A stretch of 45,821 nt of DNA, from positions 1 through 45,821 of the forward strand of contig CAYSFE010000006.1 of assembly GCA_964430225.1 (NCBI GenBank), in the 5' to 3' direction. A program made the position numbers and the translations under genes. Shown here one piece after another: positions 16,041-24,598 of this stretch. Every line of letters starts with the position of its first letter. The stretch's first letter is position 1. The notes beneath the pieces are model-generated. The model ran no database searches, was not told the origin of the DNA, and saw nothing but the letters and a program-made list of their open reading frames with translations. This DNA is from CAYSFE01 sp964430225 (GTDB lineage Bacteria > Patescibacteriota > Dojkabacteria > GCA-016699595 > JBAXKR01).

Positions 16041-17204
16041 TCATTTAACAGAACTTTTTTTAGTTCTCCTTCTAGGATGAGCTCTTATGAAACCATCTAA
16101 TAAGGGTTCAAGTAATCCTCTTTCAAATTCATCTTGAAGCTTTCTATTATATTCGCTAATTGCCCTTTCTCTCATTAGAGGACTCACTCTCATCTTCCTT
16201 TTCAAATTAAACCATGCTTTACCTTCTGGATCTTTAATGTCTTCTGCATCTACTAGTTCCACTTCTTCTCCAAAGAAAATTCTTAACACCTCTCTTGGAG
16301 TAAGATCTATACTCAGACCTGTTTCTACTACTAACCTTGGAGATACTCCAGACCTATCAAATTTAAGTTTATTTAAATGGACTGTTACACTTTCTTTCCA
16401 ATTTACAACCAAATCAATGAACTGATCTGAAGAACCAGGTATTAGTATTCCCTCATTATCAATGAAAGTATTGCCCCCTTTTACTTGTTCAAAAAGTTTA
16501 TCAGGACTTGGAAGCATTCCTCTATAATCATATTTACTACTACCTTCTAATAGTAGCCTATTTACCCTGTCTTTTTGCGAATTAATTAAGGAATCTCTAA
16601 GTCTATCTCCATCCTCTATTGTTGGCTCTCCCTTTGAGAGCATTAAAGAATAAGTAGTAAGAAGATCTTGAACATAATCCTTAGGACTTAAAACTTGGAA
16701 GTATCTAACTGAGCTTGAATTGGAGTTTCTATTTTTACTTTCTATGAAGCTTGTGATATTTGCTGAGACACTCAAGAATGCTGCTTTCATGTTTACTCTT
16801 GCTGCCTTACCTCTACTTCGCAACTCGTCATCAATAGAGTCTTTTATATCTGCGTCAGTATTAAAGATCTCAGCTGCTTTTACAATACTGTCATCAGGTT
16901 TTGTTATTTTATATTCCCCAGTTTCCGGATTTTCTAATACTAAAACCCCATTTCTTTTAACATTTTTGACAATCCATCTTTGTGGAAATTGAATTAAAAT
17001 TCCATTATCTTCCTTAAATAAATATCTTCCATCTTTTCCTAGTCCAAGAGATTTAACTAGAAGCACCTGATCATTTTCAATTAATCCATTCGAAGCTTCT
17101 TTACATGGTAAAAAATGCTTTTCTGAGGCAATTTGTCTGAGCTCTCTCACAAGTACCTCTCCTACTTTTCTAGCATTGTATTGTTCTTCAGTAGTAATGG
17201 TCAT
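16041..17204 (-). CDS. Hypothetical protein, unknown family A (downstream of 46-bp element)
   Basis: A 387-residue soluble protein with no recognised domain. Residues about 35-110 look like a small beta-rich unit ending ITKPDDSIVKAAEIFN. The corresponding part of the protein at 18162 ends VSGQDKLVKATDIYE, which suggests distant homology of the two N-terminal halves. A helical middle follows, then LTPREVLRIFFGEEVELVDAEDI, a helix EYNRKLQDEFERGLLEPLL and a strongly basic tail (HPRRRTKKSSVK). The gene begins 24 bp after a 46-bp element almost identical to one upstream of 18162-19184. No SD precedes the ATG. Function unknown; nucleic-acid contact through the basic tail is inference. Confidence 0.65.
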   Translation of the reverse strand: MTITTEEQYNARKVGEVLVRELRQIASEKHFLPCKEASNGLIENDQVLLVKSLGLGKDGRYLFKEDNGILIQFPQRWIVKNVKRNGVLVLENPETGEYKITKPDDSIVKAAEIFNTDADIKDSIDDELRSRGKAARVNMKAAFLSVSANITSFIESKNRNSNSSSVRYFQVLSPKDYVQDLLTTYSLMLSKGEPTIEDGDRLRDSLINSQKDRVNRLLLEGSSKYDYRGMLPSPDKLFEQVKGGNTFIDNEGILIPGSSDQFIDLVVNWKESVTVHLNKLKFDRSGVSPRLVVETGLSIDLTPREVLRIFFGEEVELVDAEDIKDPEGKAWFNLKRKMRVSPLMRERAISEYNRKLQDEFERGLLEPLLDGFIRAHPRRRTKKSSVK

Positions 17205-17227
17205 AAGGATTTGATTAAGAAATAACT

Positions 17228-17273
17228 GGGTAGTTAAGAGGGGATTATCATCCTATTTATCTTCTAAATCAAG
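17228..17273 (-). repeat. 46-bp upstream element, copy A
   Basis: Matches copy B (19225-19270) at 44 of 46 positions. On the minus strand it ends 24 bp before the start of the gene at 16041-17204. It contains a small inverted repeat around GATAATCC. It may be a shared promoter/operator, an RNA element or a duplication scar. Confidence 0.8.
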
Positions 17274-17306
17274 CATTTTCTATAACATGAGGTTTGCTTC
17301 TATTCT

Positions 17307-18128
17307 TTACTCATGTTTATTGGCCATTGATAAGCTTTTACGAACCTTTTTTCTAAATGCAGCTAAAAATAGTTTACATACTTTATATTGGAATGTATTT
17401 TTCACTTCTTCATTATATTTCCTTATTGCTTCTGTTAATTCAAACACATCAAATGTTGTAAATTCTTCTTCTTCAATCTTTCTGATTCTTTCTAAAGTGA
17501 AAACACTATCAAAAAACTGGAGATATCGAAAAGCCTTATGTCTAGGCATATTTATCGGTTCTTCTTCTGTTAAACATAATTCATAGAAACCTTTAACTTT
17601 CTTATATTTAAGACTTAACAAAACTACATTTAGATTTCCTCTATTCTTCAAATCATATTCAAAACAAAAGAAGGAATTGGGTGATTGTGGTACTTGGAAC
17701 AAGCAAGAACTAGTAAAATCCCTAAGTTTGATTCTCTTTTCTTTTACATTCAATTCCTCAATAGTAAGAATTTTAAGTTGATCTTCTCTTTCAGTTAAAG
17801 TAGTAAGTTGATTAAATATATATTCTGGACCAGTATAAAGAATTTGAATTTGAGGATTGTTTAGGTACTGATATTCGTAAGGTCCATAAAGAGAAACAAG
17901 AAAACAAGATACTATTCCTGAAAGTCCACTTGTTGGAAAACATTTGGGATTTACATATCTTGGATCATGGCTACCTCTCATAAAACTATCCATTCTTTCT
18001 TTTAAAGAATGAAGTGCAAATTCTACTCTCATAGCCGAGAGTCCCTTGATCGCCACGGTTGCAAACTCTCTTCCCAATTCTATCGCTCTTTCTATTGGAG
18101 GGTGCTCAATAATATTCATACGTGTCAA
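17307..18128 (-). CDS. Hypothetical protein between the two 46-bp elements
   Basis: A 273-residue protein without recognised family. It starts with a helical region (AIELGREFATVAIKGLSAMRVEFALHSL), has a Cys-containing beta-rich middle (GIVSCFLVSLYGPYEYQYL, SCLFQVPQSPNSFFCFEYDL), then an acidic stretch RKIEEEEFTTFDVFELTEAIRKYNEEV. It ends in a basic amphipathic helix KVCKLFLAAFRKKVRKSL. Its basic C-terminal helix is shared in character with both flanking unknown proteins. It starts 33 bp downstream of the end of 18162-19184 and may be co-transcribed with it. Confidence 0.6.
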   Translation of the reverse strand: MTRMNIIEHPPIERAIELGREFATVAIKGLSAMRVEFALHSLKERMDSFMRGSHDPRYVNPKCFPTSGLSGIVSCFLVSLYGPYEYQYLNNPQIQILYTGPEYIFNQLTTLTEREDQLKILTIEELNVKEKRIKLRDFTSSCLFQVPQSPNSFFCFEYDLKNRGNLNVVLLSLKYKKVKGFYELCLTEEEPINMPRHKAFRYLQFFDSVFTLERIRKIEEEEFTTFDVFELTEAIRKYNEEVKNTFQYKVCKLFLAAFRKKVRKSLSMANKHE

Positions 18129-18161
18129 AAGAAATTAAGTTCTTCAACTTTCAAACCATTT

Positions 18162-19184
18162 TTATTTTCCGAGTTTCTTACAAAGAGCTTTAATATAGCC
18201 TCTTAGAGCACCAATATACAAAGCACGGGATCTATTTTCGTTTATTTGTTGAATTCTTTTTTCTAATTCCAAATACCTAAATCTGCTTTTTCCTCTTAAT
18301 AATTCTTTCACTTTATCTTGAGGCAATACTGCAGTACCTAGAAATTCTGGACTATAGAGCATTACTTGATTTCTTGAATAGCTAATCTGTATTTCTCGAA
18401 GTTCAACTTTTACTGAAACTAAAGCCCCATCTTTTTTTTCTACACCATCAATAACAAAAAAACGTGTTCTTTTTGTTAGAATATCAACTCCTAATGGGAT
18501 AACATCTCCCTCATCTAATGTATATGTGATTGGTGTTAAATTCAAATCAAATGATAAATCTGGATCGGTCTTAAGTGGAGATGCCCAAGCAAGATTTTGC
18601 AATGCTTCTTTAATTTCATCCGTTGTCGGCTTGAAAATTGTTAATTCTCCCAATTGTACGGCTTCTTTAGGATTCCATGCATCTCTAGTTGCACTTTCCA
18701 GTATCACTAATAGTTCTCTTTCTCTTTTTAATCTTTGAATTAACTTTCTCTCATACTCTACTTTTACAGTTGCAACGAATTCGGCTTTTACTTCGTTTTC
18801 ACCTTCATATATATCAGTTGCTTTTACCAGTTTATCTTGTCCACTTACTATGCACGTTTGACCATCAATTACTATCTCAATCATAGCTATTCGATCGTTC
18901 ACTTTTCCATTTTCACTATTTTCATAATATATCCCAATTATTTTACCTTGACCATGTGACAAAGTTCCCTTGTTTCGAACAAATCCAACCCCGTCTAGAC
19001 TTGGAAAATACTCTACACCGGCCGCAATAACTACTTCATCGTTTAAAGCTAACTCTGCAGGATTCATTTCCTCAAGTCTCCTAAATTCAAATACTAAAGC
19101 ATCATCTCTTGCCTCATTAAAATGTTTTATTGCTAAGCCATCAACTTTTACAGAAGTTTCTAAATCAATTTCCAAAGAATTCAT
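18162..19184 (-). CDS. Hypothetical protein, unknown family A (downstream of 46-bp element)
   Basis: A 340-residue soluble protein of unknown function. Residues about 45-130 form a beta-rich module (NDEVVIAAGVEYF... to QDKLVKATDIYE) that looks distantly related to the corresponding part of 16041-17204. A charged helix follows (VKVEYERKLIQRLKRERELLVILES), then a second beta-rich half (VIPLGVDILTKRTRFFVIDGV, SVKVELREIQISYSR) and a basic C-terminal helix (LYIGALRGYIKALCKKLGK). TATATT lies 6 nt before the ATG, suggesting a leaderless mRNA, and the 46-bp element copy B lies 41 bp upstream. Confidence 0.65.
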   Translation of the reverse strand: MNSLEIDLETSVKVDGLAIKHFNEARDDALVFEFRRLEEMNPAELALNDEVVIAAGVEYFPSLDGVGFVRNKGTLSHGQGKIIGIYYENSENGKVNDRIAMIEIVIDGQTCIVSGQDKLVKATDIYEGENEVKAEFVATVKVEYERKLIQRLKRERELLVILESATRDAWNPKEAVQLGELTIFKPTTDEIKEALQNLAWASPLKTDPDLSFDLNLTPITYTLDEGDVIPLGVDILTKRTRFFVIDGVEKKDGALVSVKVELREIQISYSRNQVMLYSPEFLGTAVLPQDKVKELLRGKSRFRYLELEKRIQQINENRSRALYIGALRGYIKALCKKLGK

Positions 19185-19190
19185 TTTGAG

Positions 19191-19196
19191 AATATA
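19191..19196 (-). promoter_or_regulatory. -10 box (TATATT) of 18162-19184, leaderless
   Basis: TATATT on the minus strand is exactly 6 nt before the ATG at 19184, and downstream of the 46-bp element, which would then sit in the upstream promoter region. Confidence 0.45.
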
Positions 19197-19224
19197 AAAA
19201 ATAATCTTGCAAGAGTACTGACAC

Positions 19225-19270
19225 GGGTAGTTAAGAGGGGATTATCACCCTATTTGTCTTCTAAATCAAG
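19225..19270 (-). repeat. 46-bp upstream element, copy B
   Basis: Differs from copy A at two positions only. It lies between the stop codon of the MNT gene at 19275 and the start of 18162-19184. The mismatches lie in the segment around the small inverted repeat. Confidence 0.8.
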
Positions 19271-19274
19271 GAGT

Positions 19275-19625
19275 TTATTTCTGGTATATAACTATTCCTT
19301 CTTCTGTAGCTTCTTCTAGAAAACCTTCTCCTTCTTTTAGTAGAGCCCTATACTCATTAGGCGTATACATTATTGGATCTACATGAGGGTAACCAGTACA
19401 TATTTCACGCACATTTCGAATTCTCTCTAGGAATCTTTGATCGGTATTAGCTACTATTAATATGTCCATCTCGCTATACTCCTCATCAAATTCTCCTCTT
19501 GCAAAACCACCAAAGAGTAATATTTTTTCTGTATCGTAATTATCCGTTATGACTTTTACAATACTATCGATTCTTTCAGCAACTCTTGGATTTGCTGGAA
19601 AAATCTCTTTGCCTCGCTTAAACAT
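19275..19625 (-). CDS. MNT-type minimal nucleotidyltransferase with altered active site
   Basis: A 116-residue pol-beta-fold minimal nucleotidyltransferase, the usual antitoxin-side partner of HEPN proteins (in HepT/MntA it AMPylates the HEPN toxin). The motif region is LLFGGFARGEFDEEYSEMDILIV. The normal GS is GG here (39-40), and the DxD is ExD (Glu52, Asp54), so the metal-binding pair may be impaired. It overlaps the HEPN gene upstream by 70 nt; no later start codon is available in frame, so the long overlap appears real. Confidence 0.82.
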   Translation of the reverse strand: MFKRGKEIFPANPRVAERIDSIVKVITDNYDTEKILLFGGFARGEFDEEYSEMDILIVANTDQRFLERIRNVREICTGYPHVDPIMYTPNEYRALLKEGEGFLEEATEEGIVIYQK

Positions 19626-20014
19626 AGGTTTGCGTCCTCAAAAGTAATATAGTCGTGGGGTGCTGAATTCTCCCCTGGAATTAAAAATGGATATCTTGAG
19701 ATAAACGTGAAGGACTCAATATCTCTAAAGTTAAACTTGGTATTTTTAAATTGTGAGTTCACCCTATTACAGAAAGATATAAGGATAGAGATCTTATGGA
19801 TTTTAGGAGGCCTAAATCCTGAGTGAACAATTACTGCTTTTAGAGCCTTCTCTACACATTGTTCTGCTTGAAAACATGTCCATTCTGGGAATCCGTTCTT
19901 TAGTGAGACTGATGCTGCATTAAGATCATATGCTGATTGTCTTAGCCATACACGATACCTATATCCCTTACCAGACTCGGCATAGACAAGTTTTTTTAAT
20001 CCATAGCTAACCAT
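19556..20014 (-). CDS. HEPN-domain protein (possibly fused to the upstream wHTH)
   Basis: A 152-residue HEPN protein. YRVWLRQSAYDLNAASVSLKNGFPEWTCFQAEQCVEKALKA is the typical first half, and PPKIHKISILI and EDANLCLSEAKRFFQQIQELL follow. HEPN proteins are usually RNases in toxin-antitoxin or defence modules. The first about 18 residues (MVSYGLKKLVYAESGKG) are not typical of HEPN starts and look like the end of a winged-helix protein. The frame stays open up to the scaffold gap 14 nt upstream. The annotated start is therefore uncertain, and the protein may be a wHTH-HEPN fusion. Confidence 0.8.
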   Translation of the reverse strand: MVSYGLKKLVYAESGKGYRYRVWLRQSAYDLNAASVSLKNGFPEWTCFQAEQCVEKALKAVIVHSGFRPPKIHKISILISFCNRVNSQFKNTKFNFRDIESFTFISRYPFLIPGENSAPHDYITFEDANLCLSEAKRFFQQIQELLKESIVL

Positions 20015-20028
20015 ATTGGGCAGTATTT

Positions 20029-20128
20029 NNNNNNNNNNNNNNNNNNNNNNNNNNNNNNNNNNNNNNNNNNNNNNNNNNNNNNNNNNNNNNNNNNNNNNNN
20101 NNNNNNNNNNNNNNNNNNNNNNNNNNNN
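20029..20128. other. Scaffold gap (100 N)
   Basis: One hundred N characters interrupt the wHTH/HEPN region. The round number suggests a placeholder rather than a measured length, so the distance and frame relation of the flanking sequence are unknown. Confidence 0.99.
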
Positions 20129-20301
20129 ACTAAACCAATATCCGCAAACTTTAGAAGTTCACGTCTTACCGAGTTTATCTCCTCCCTTGTGACCCTAACG
20201 AGTTCTCTTAGAAAGTAAGGGACATCGGGGTGTGTAAAGAATACCTTTAAAAGTCCGACACGAACTTTAGATATGAATAGTACTTCAAGATCTCTTCTCA
20301 T
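20129..20301 (-). CDS. Winged-helix DNA-binding protein, 3' end lost in gap
   Basis: About 57 residues remain before the gap. The sequence LEVLFISKVRVGLLKVFFTHPDVPYFLRELVRVTREEINSVRRELLKFADIGL is the pattern of a winged helix-turn-helix regulator of the kind often placed beside HEPN/MNT or lone nucleotidyltransferase genes. It overlaps the small membrane protein gene (20285-20551) by 17 nt and is followed after the gap by HEPN and MNT genes on the same strand. Its end, and whether it continues into the HEPN frame, cannot be seen. Confidence 0.75.
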
Positions 20302-20551
20302 CTTTTTTATCTAAAAATTCAGTTACAAGATTTGAATATCCATAGAATACGATGGCTTGTAAGAGAGAAAATAAAAGATTACTTACAGCACTAACAATTG
20401 TACTGTTCTTTAATTCATTTGAAAGCGTGGGGTAAATCGTGATTAATTGATAAACTGTAAAACCTACTAACAAAGTTTGAATTAATGCCAGTAGCTTAGC
20501 TGCACTACCTGACCACTTAATAATTTTTAACTTGTCAAAGCTTACTACCAT
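20285..20551 (-). CDS. Small two-span membrane protein
   Basis: An 88-residue protein with two hydrophobic segments (about residues 18-38 and 56-75) separated by a short polar loop, and a charged C-terminus DKKDEKRS. No family is recognised. It is first in a run with the winged-helix, HEPN and MNT genes, overlapping the winged-helix gene by 17 nt. Candidate -10 sequences upstream are TATAAT about 30 nt away and ATTAAT 6 nt from the ATG. A membrane partner next to a HEPN/MNT module could matter, but no function is shown. Confidence 0.6.
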   Translation of the reverse strand: MVVSFDKLKIIKWSGSAAKLLALIQTLLVGFTVYQLITIYPTLSNELKNSTIVSAVSNLLFSLLQAIVFYGYSNLVTEFLDKKDEKRS

Positions 20552-20604
20552 ATTGAGATTAATATCCAGATTATGTAAAGATTATACAATAAGTACGAAT
20601 ATAT

Positions 20605-23490
20605 TTATATTGCTTTACGATTTCTAATTTTTCTTATAAATATTACCAATAGAATAATTACAAAGAGGAGTATCAGGCAGAAAAGTAAATATATTAATAT
20701 ATTAGAGTTAACTGTCTTTGAAGATAATGAGTTAGAATCTTTGGAAGATGAACTTTTACTTGAAAGTGCACTACTTTCAGACGAACTTTCCTTAGATAAA
20801 CTTATCAACTTAATTTCGCTATCCGTAGTATCACTTGAAAGAGAACTAAGACTTGAAACTATTTCAATATCACCATAAGTGACCATTACTTGAGGGTTTT
20901 CATCCGTAACATTTGAAAAAGTTGCAATGCCTTTAACATCTGTATATGAAATTTGTGCATCAGAAAGAAGTTCAACTTTGGCCCCAACAACAGGCATTCC
21001 TGATTCATCTAAAACCTTAATCTTTAAAACTCTCACTTCTGAATCAGAAGAAGTAGAGGATTGCTGACTACTGGTAGAGGTAGATAGACTTTGATTAGTA
21101 AATTCCACCATAGATAAAGTTGGTGTAACGAGATTATTACTAGTACTTAATGTAGCTTTATATTGAACATATCTTGATTTATTACTACCATCGAATACTT
21201 TCCAATCAGTCCACGAAGAGTCGGGTACCAAACTATCCCCATACCTTGTTAAAAAATCAATGCTAGTTCCAGTGGGCAGATCTTTTGTTGTATTAAATCC
21301 TGTCCACTTAACCTTCTTACTTCCATCAATAACCGAGGAGGTATATATACCACTTGTTTCATATCCATTAGTTAAAGTAATTGAATTTATAGATGGAGAA
21401 GTATTTAAATCTGAGCTAGAAAGATTTATTTTATATTGGTAATATTTAGAGCTTCCAGCATTAATCTCGCACCCCGAATTATTTGTACAAGGACTAGACC
21501 AGTTACTCCAATAGTTATCAGGCATATTGATCTTAATCCAATCAACCTGGAAAGAATCTTCAGGATTCCATCCTCCGTAATCTAGTAACCAAGGCTCAAA
21601 ACCTATTGTTGAAAAAGGTAACGAGGGGCTTAGTGTTAAATATACCCAATCATTTACGGTAGAATAGCTTACAGATCCATCATCCCATTCATCTGTATAC
21701 ATCCAATCTTGATAACTTCTTTCAGGATGTGAATTATTCATTCTTACCTTTGCAGTTATTGTAGAACCTGCTGGAAAGAATCCAGCAGGCTTACCTGTAT
21801 CAAACCAGACATATGCACCCCATGATGTATTTGGATTAGACATCGTAATTACACCATTTTCTGTAGTTACATTTTGAAAATGACAACACCAGTTATACAG
21901 ATCCCCAGCATAAGAATTAGTAATAGAATTAAAGTCATCTACCCAAACAGAATCTTCGGTCCCAGTTCTGATTTGTACATTTGTTGAGTGAGAATTACTA
22001 ATCGTTTGATCCCATTTAATATATTTATAATTATTTATTTCCCTCTCAACAGGACTACTTATATATACCCCTGGAGAGTTAAATTTATCATAATTTATAA
22101 AGCTTACACCACTACCACTTGTAATGAATCCATTAAGCGAAGTTGATAAAATAAGATACCCAAATCCTAGTGGAAAATTATTATTATCATAACTTTTAAC
22201 AAGAGTATCATCATTCAGACTTGAAGTTCCCTTTGTATCAATCAAGAAAATACCATCCCAACTTGAAAAATAAGTGGTGGTGGTATTATCAACTTTAACT
22301 GCTGTAACTAGATTCTTGTCTAGGCCAGAAGGAATGTTTGTATTTGTCGACCAATTACTTACAGTATCATCAAGTTGTGAATTAGTTCCTTTTGTATCTA
22401 TAACAAAAGTTGACCCAGAATTTTTATACCTAGAGAAAATAGATTTGGTTTGACTATCATAATAAATCATCCATGAAATGTAGTTTTCTGACAATGCCGG
22501 AGTGGTGGTGGTATTATATTCAGCAACAAACTCATCATCGGTGACAGTTGAAGTTCCCTTTGTATCTATAACCGAAACACCGCCTGTACCAATATTATCA
22601 CCACAGGCCATGTAAATATAATGGGAATCTTCGTCATAATAAATCGCAGAAACATCTCTATTTAACAGATGTCTTGGGGGAGCCATATCCCAATTATAGT
22701 ACCAGGTTATAACGTCGTCACTTATATCTTTAGTTCCCTTACTTTCCAACGCTTTTACTCCATACCACCTTCCTCCTAAATAAATATCATTTAGAGCTTT
22801 ATTTAGAACAGGCTTCGCCCATACAGTTGAATCAGTCAGAACAAAACTCCTTATTTTTACATCATCTGATTGTGTTGCGGTATTTTTAATATCAATGACG
22901 TCTATAGTACCGTCTACGCCAGAGCCTGTTACAATGTATAGATATCCGTAATTAGGGTTAAATAGGAGCCAGTATACGTTGTTTCTTTGAATAGAAGGCG
23001 TGCTTGTTGTTGTATAGAGAGCTACTTCTTCGTCATCTGACTTATCAAAAGTTTTCTTTGTATCTATTATCTTTACTCCTCCTGGATTCATTGCTACAAA
23101 TAGAAACCCAAGAGATTCGCCATAGTCAATATCTTGTACATTTTGTACAGATGGAGTTGTTCCTGCATTATATCCAAAAGAGTTATTAATAAACACTTCT
23201 CCTCCATTATTGTTTGTTATTAAAACAGAATTACTAGGATTACCATTTTGGTTATTTCGAAGAAGATCATCTTTTGATGTAATTGTACTTGAGGAAATAT
23301 CATTCTTTAGCTTTACTTTTCCATTTTCAGAAAGGTCAATTGAGTTATCAGAAGTTCCTGAAGCAAATGTGCTTTGGGATATAGTTATATCTTTTGCATT
23401 TGCACCAATACTCAAAACTGGACTTAAGAAAAGTGTAACAACAAACACTAAAGAGAGTGTGGTTTTAACAATATATTTAAATTTGTGCAC
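20605..23490 (-). CDS. Large surface protein: beta-propeller repeats, carboxypeptidase-regulatory-like domain, Ser-rich stalk, C-terminal span
   Basis: A 961-residue exported protein. The start is a GTG (23490); the frame has a TAA four codons upstream. A Sec signal peptide covers about residues 1-32 (hydrophobic LSLVFVVTLFLSPVLS, then GANA). From about residue 110 to 450 there are six repeats built on a phi-IDTKGT-x4-DD core, which look like blades of a beta-propeller. A Trp-rich region (about 480-690) resembles carbohydrate-binding or lectin-like folds. A VRVLKIKVLDESGMPVVGAKVELLSD domain near 820-890 is carboxypeptidase-regulatory-like (Ig fold). A Ser-rich stalk, a final hydrophobic span (LIYLLFCLILLFVIILLVIFI) and a basic tail end it. 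No LPxT-type sorting motif precedes the span, so it is membrane- rather than sortase-anchored. Probably an adhesin or host-contact protein. Confidence 0.85.
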   Translation of the reverse strand: MHKFKYIVKTTLSLVFVVTLFLSPVLSIGANAKDITISQSTFASGTSDNSIDLSENGKVKLKNDISSSTITSKDDLLRNNQNGNPSNSVLITNNNGGEVFINNSFGYNAGTTPSVQNVQDIDYGESLGFLFVAMNPGGVKIIDTKKTFDKSDDEEVALYTTTSTPSIQRNNVYWLLFNPNYGYLYIVTGSGVDGTIDVIDIKNTATQSDDVKIRSFVLTDSTVWAKPVLNKALNDIYLGGRWYGVKALESKGTKDISDDVITWYYNWDMAPPRHLLNRDVSAIYYDEDSHYIYMACGDNIGTGGVSVIDTKGTSTVTDDEFVAEYNTTTTPALSENYISWMIYYDSQTKSIFSRYKNSGSTFVIDTKGTNSQLDDTVSNWSTNTNIPSGLDKNLVTAVKVDNTTTTYFSSWDGIFLIDTKGTSSLNDDTLVKSYDNNNFPLGFGYLILSTSLNGFITSGSGVSFINYDKFNSPGVYISSPVEREINNYKYIKWDQTISNSHSTNVQIRTGTEDSVWVDDFNSITNSYAGDLYNWCCHFQNVTTENGVITMSNPNTSWGAYVWFDTGKPAGFFPAGSTITAKVRMNNSHPERSYQDWMYTDEWDDGSVSYSTVNDWVYLTLSPSLPFSTIGFEPWLLDYGGWNPEDSFQVDWIKINMPDNYWSNWSSPCTNNSGCEINAGSSKYYQYKINLSSSDLNTSPSINSITLTNGYETSGIYTSSVIDGSKKVKWTGFNTTKDLPTGTSIDFLTRYGDSLVPDSSWTDWKVFDGSNKSRYVQYKATLSTSNNLVTPTLSMVEFTNQSLSTSTSSQQSSTSSDSEVRVLKIKVLDESGMPVVGAKVELLSDAQISYTDVKGIATFSNVTDENPQVMVTYGDIEIVSSLSSLSSDTTDSEIKLISLSKESSSESSALSSKSSSSKDSNSLSSKTVNSNILIYLLFCLILLFVIILLVIFIRKIRNRKAI

Positions 23491-23539
23491 ATAATAAATT
23501 TACTTGAGCTAAAAAATATTGTAAATAGTTTTTAACCTT

Positions 23540-24565
23540 TTACTTTAAACCTATCTTTTTCTTTACGTCTGTATATATAGCTGCTTTAAGTTTAGGATCT
23601 GCTTTTACTGCTTCTTTAGTTCCATCTCTTCCTTGGGCAATTTGTTTGTCACCATATCTAAACCATGCTCCTGATTTTTGTAGTACCCCACAGTTAAGAG
23701 CAGCGTCTATCATTGAGCTTACTTTATCTATACCTGTTGGGTATATCATGTCAAAAAGTGCTTCTTTAAATGGTGGTGCCATTTTATTCTTTACTACTTT
23801 CACCTTACATACATGACCCGTGATATTGTCTCCTTCTGTAATCTTTTCAGATCTACGTATATCTAGTCTCACAGATGCATAGAATTTAAGTGCATTACCA
23901 CCAGTGGTAGTTTCTGGGTTACCAAACATCACACCTATTTTCATTCTAAGTTGATTTAAGAAGATGACAGTACAATTTGTTTTAGATGCTATACCTGTAA
24001 TCTTTCTTAAAGCTTGACTCATAAGTCTAGCTTGTAATCCCATATGTGAATCTCCCATCTCTCCCTCTATTTCAGCTTTAGGAGTAAGTGCTGCTACTGA
24101 GTCAACTACTACAATATCAAATGCGCCTGATCGAACAAGAGTTTCAAGTATTTCCAATGCTTGTTCTCCATAATCTGGTTGAGAAACATAAAGATTCTCA
24201 GTATCTACTCCAATATTTTTAGCATAGTTTGGATCTAAAGCGTGCTCAGCATCTATGAAAGCTGCTGCTCCTCCCTTTGCTTGGGCTTCTGCAATGATAT
24301 GTAGGGCTAAAGTAGTCTTACCTGAAGATTCAGGTCCATATATTTCAATTATCCTTCCTCGTGGAATACCTCCAATACCAAGAGCAATGTCTAATGACAT
24401 AGCACCCGTAGATATTACATCTGCTTCTACTACTGGTTTCTCTCCAAGTTTCATAATAGCTCCCTTACCAAATTGTTTATCAATTTGTTGAGTAGCTACA
24501 TCAATAGCTTTTTGTTTGTTACTATCGAGTTTTCCCTTAACTTCAACTGGCTTTGTTACTGACAT
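23540..24565 (-). CDS. recA: Recombinase A
   Basis: A 341-residue strand-exchange recombinase for homologous recombination and damage signalling. Walker A GPESSGKT covers residues 77-84 and Walker B IVVVDSVAALTP follows. KTNCTVIFLNQLRMKIGVMFGNPETTTGGNALKFYASVR is the L2/DNA-binding block. I start at the ATG at 24565 (MSVTKPVEVKG), because the frame extension to 24631 runs through the promoter. The C-terminus is short and basic (KKKIGLK) rather than acidic. It has a clear promoter overlapped by a palindrome, and downstream is the surface protein gene, 49 bp away. Confidence 0.98.
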   Translation of the reverse strand: MSVTKPVEVKGKLDSNKQKAIDVATQQIDKQFGKGAIMKLGEKPVVEADVISTGAMSLDIALGIGGIPRGRIIEIYGPESSGKTTLALHIIAEAQAKGGAAAFIDAEHALDPNYAKNIGVDTENLYVSQPDYGEQALEILETLVRSGAFDIVVVDSVAALTPKAEIEGEMGDSHMGLQARLMSQALRKITGIASKTNCTVIFLNQLRMKIGVMFGNPETTTGGNALKFYASVRLDIRRSEKITEGDNITGHVCKVKVVKNKMAPPFKEALFDMIYPTGIDKVSSMIDAALNCGVLQKSGAWFRYGDKQIAQGRDGTKEAVKADPKLKAAIYTDVKKKIGLK

Positions 24566-24598
24566 ATATATAGTGAATAATAAATTAGAAGGGTAGTA

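Noticed and set aside
17228..19270. 46-bp repeats as CRISPR or transposon ends
   Set aside because: There are only two copies, in direct orientation 2 kb apart, with no transposase between them; the three enclosed genes are unrelated to mobile elements.
20700..20830. Sortase signal in the 961-residue protein
   Set aside because: The Ser-rich stalk and C-terminal span are present, but no LPxT or similar motif precedes the span.
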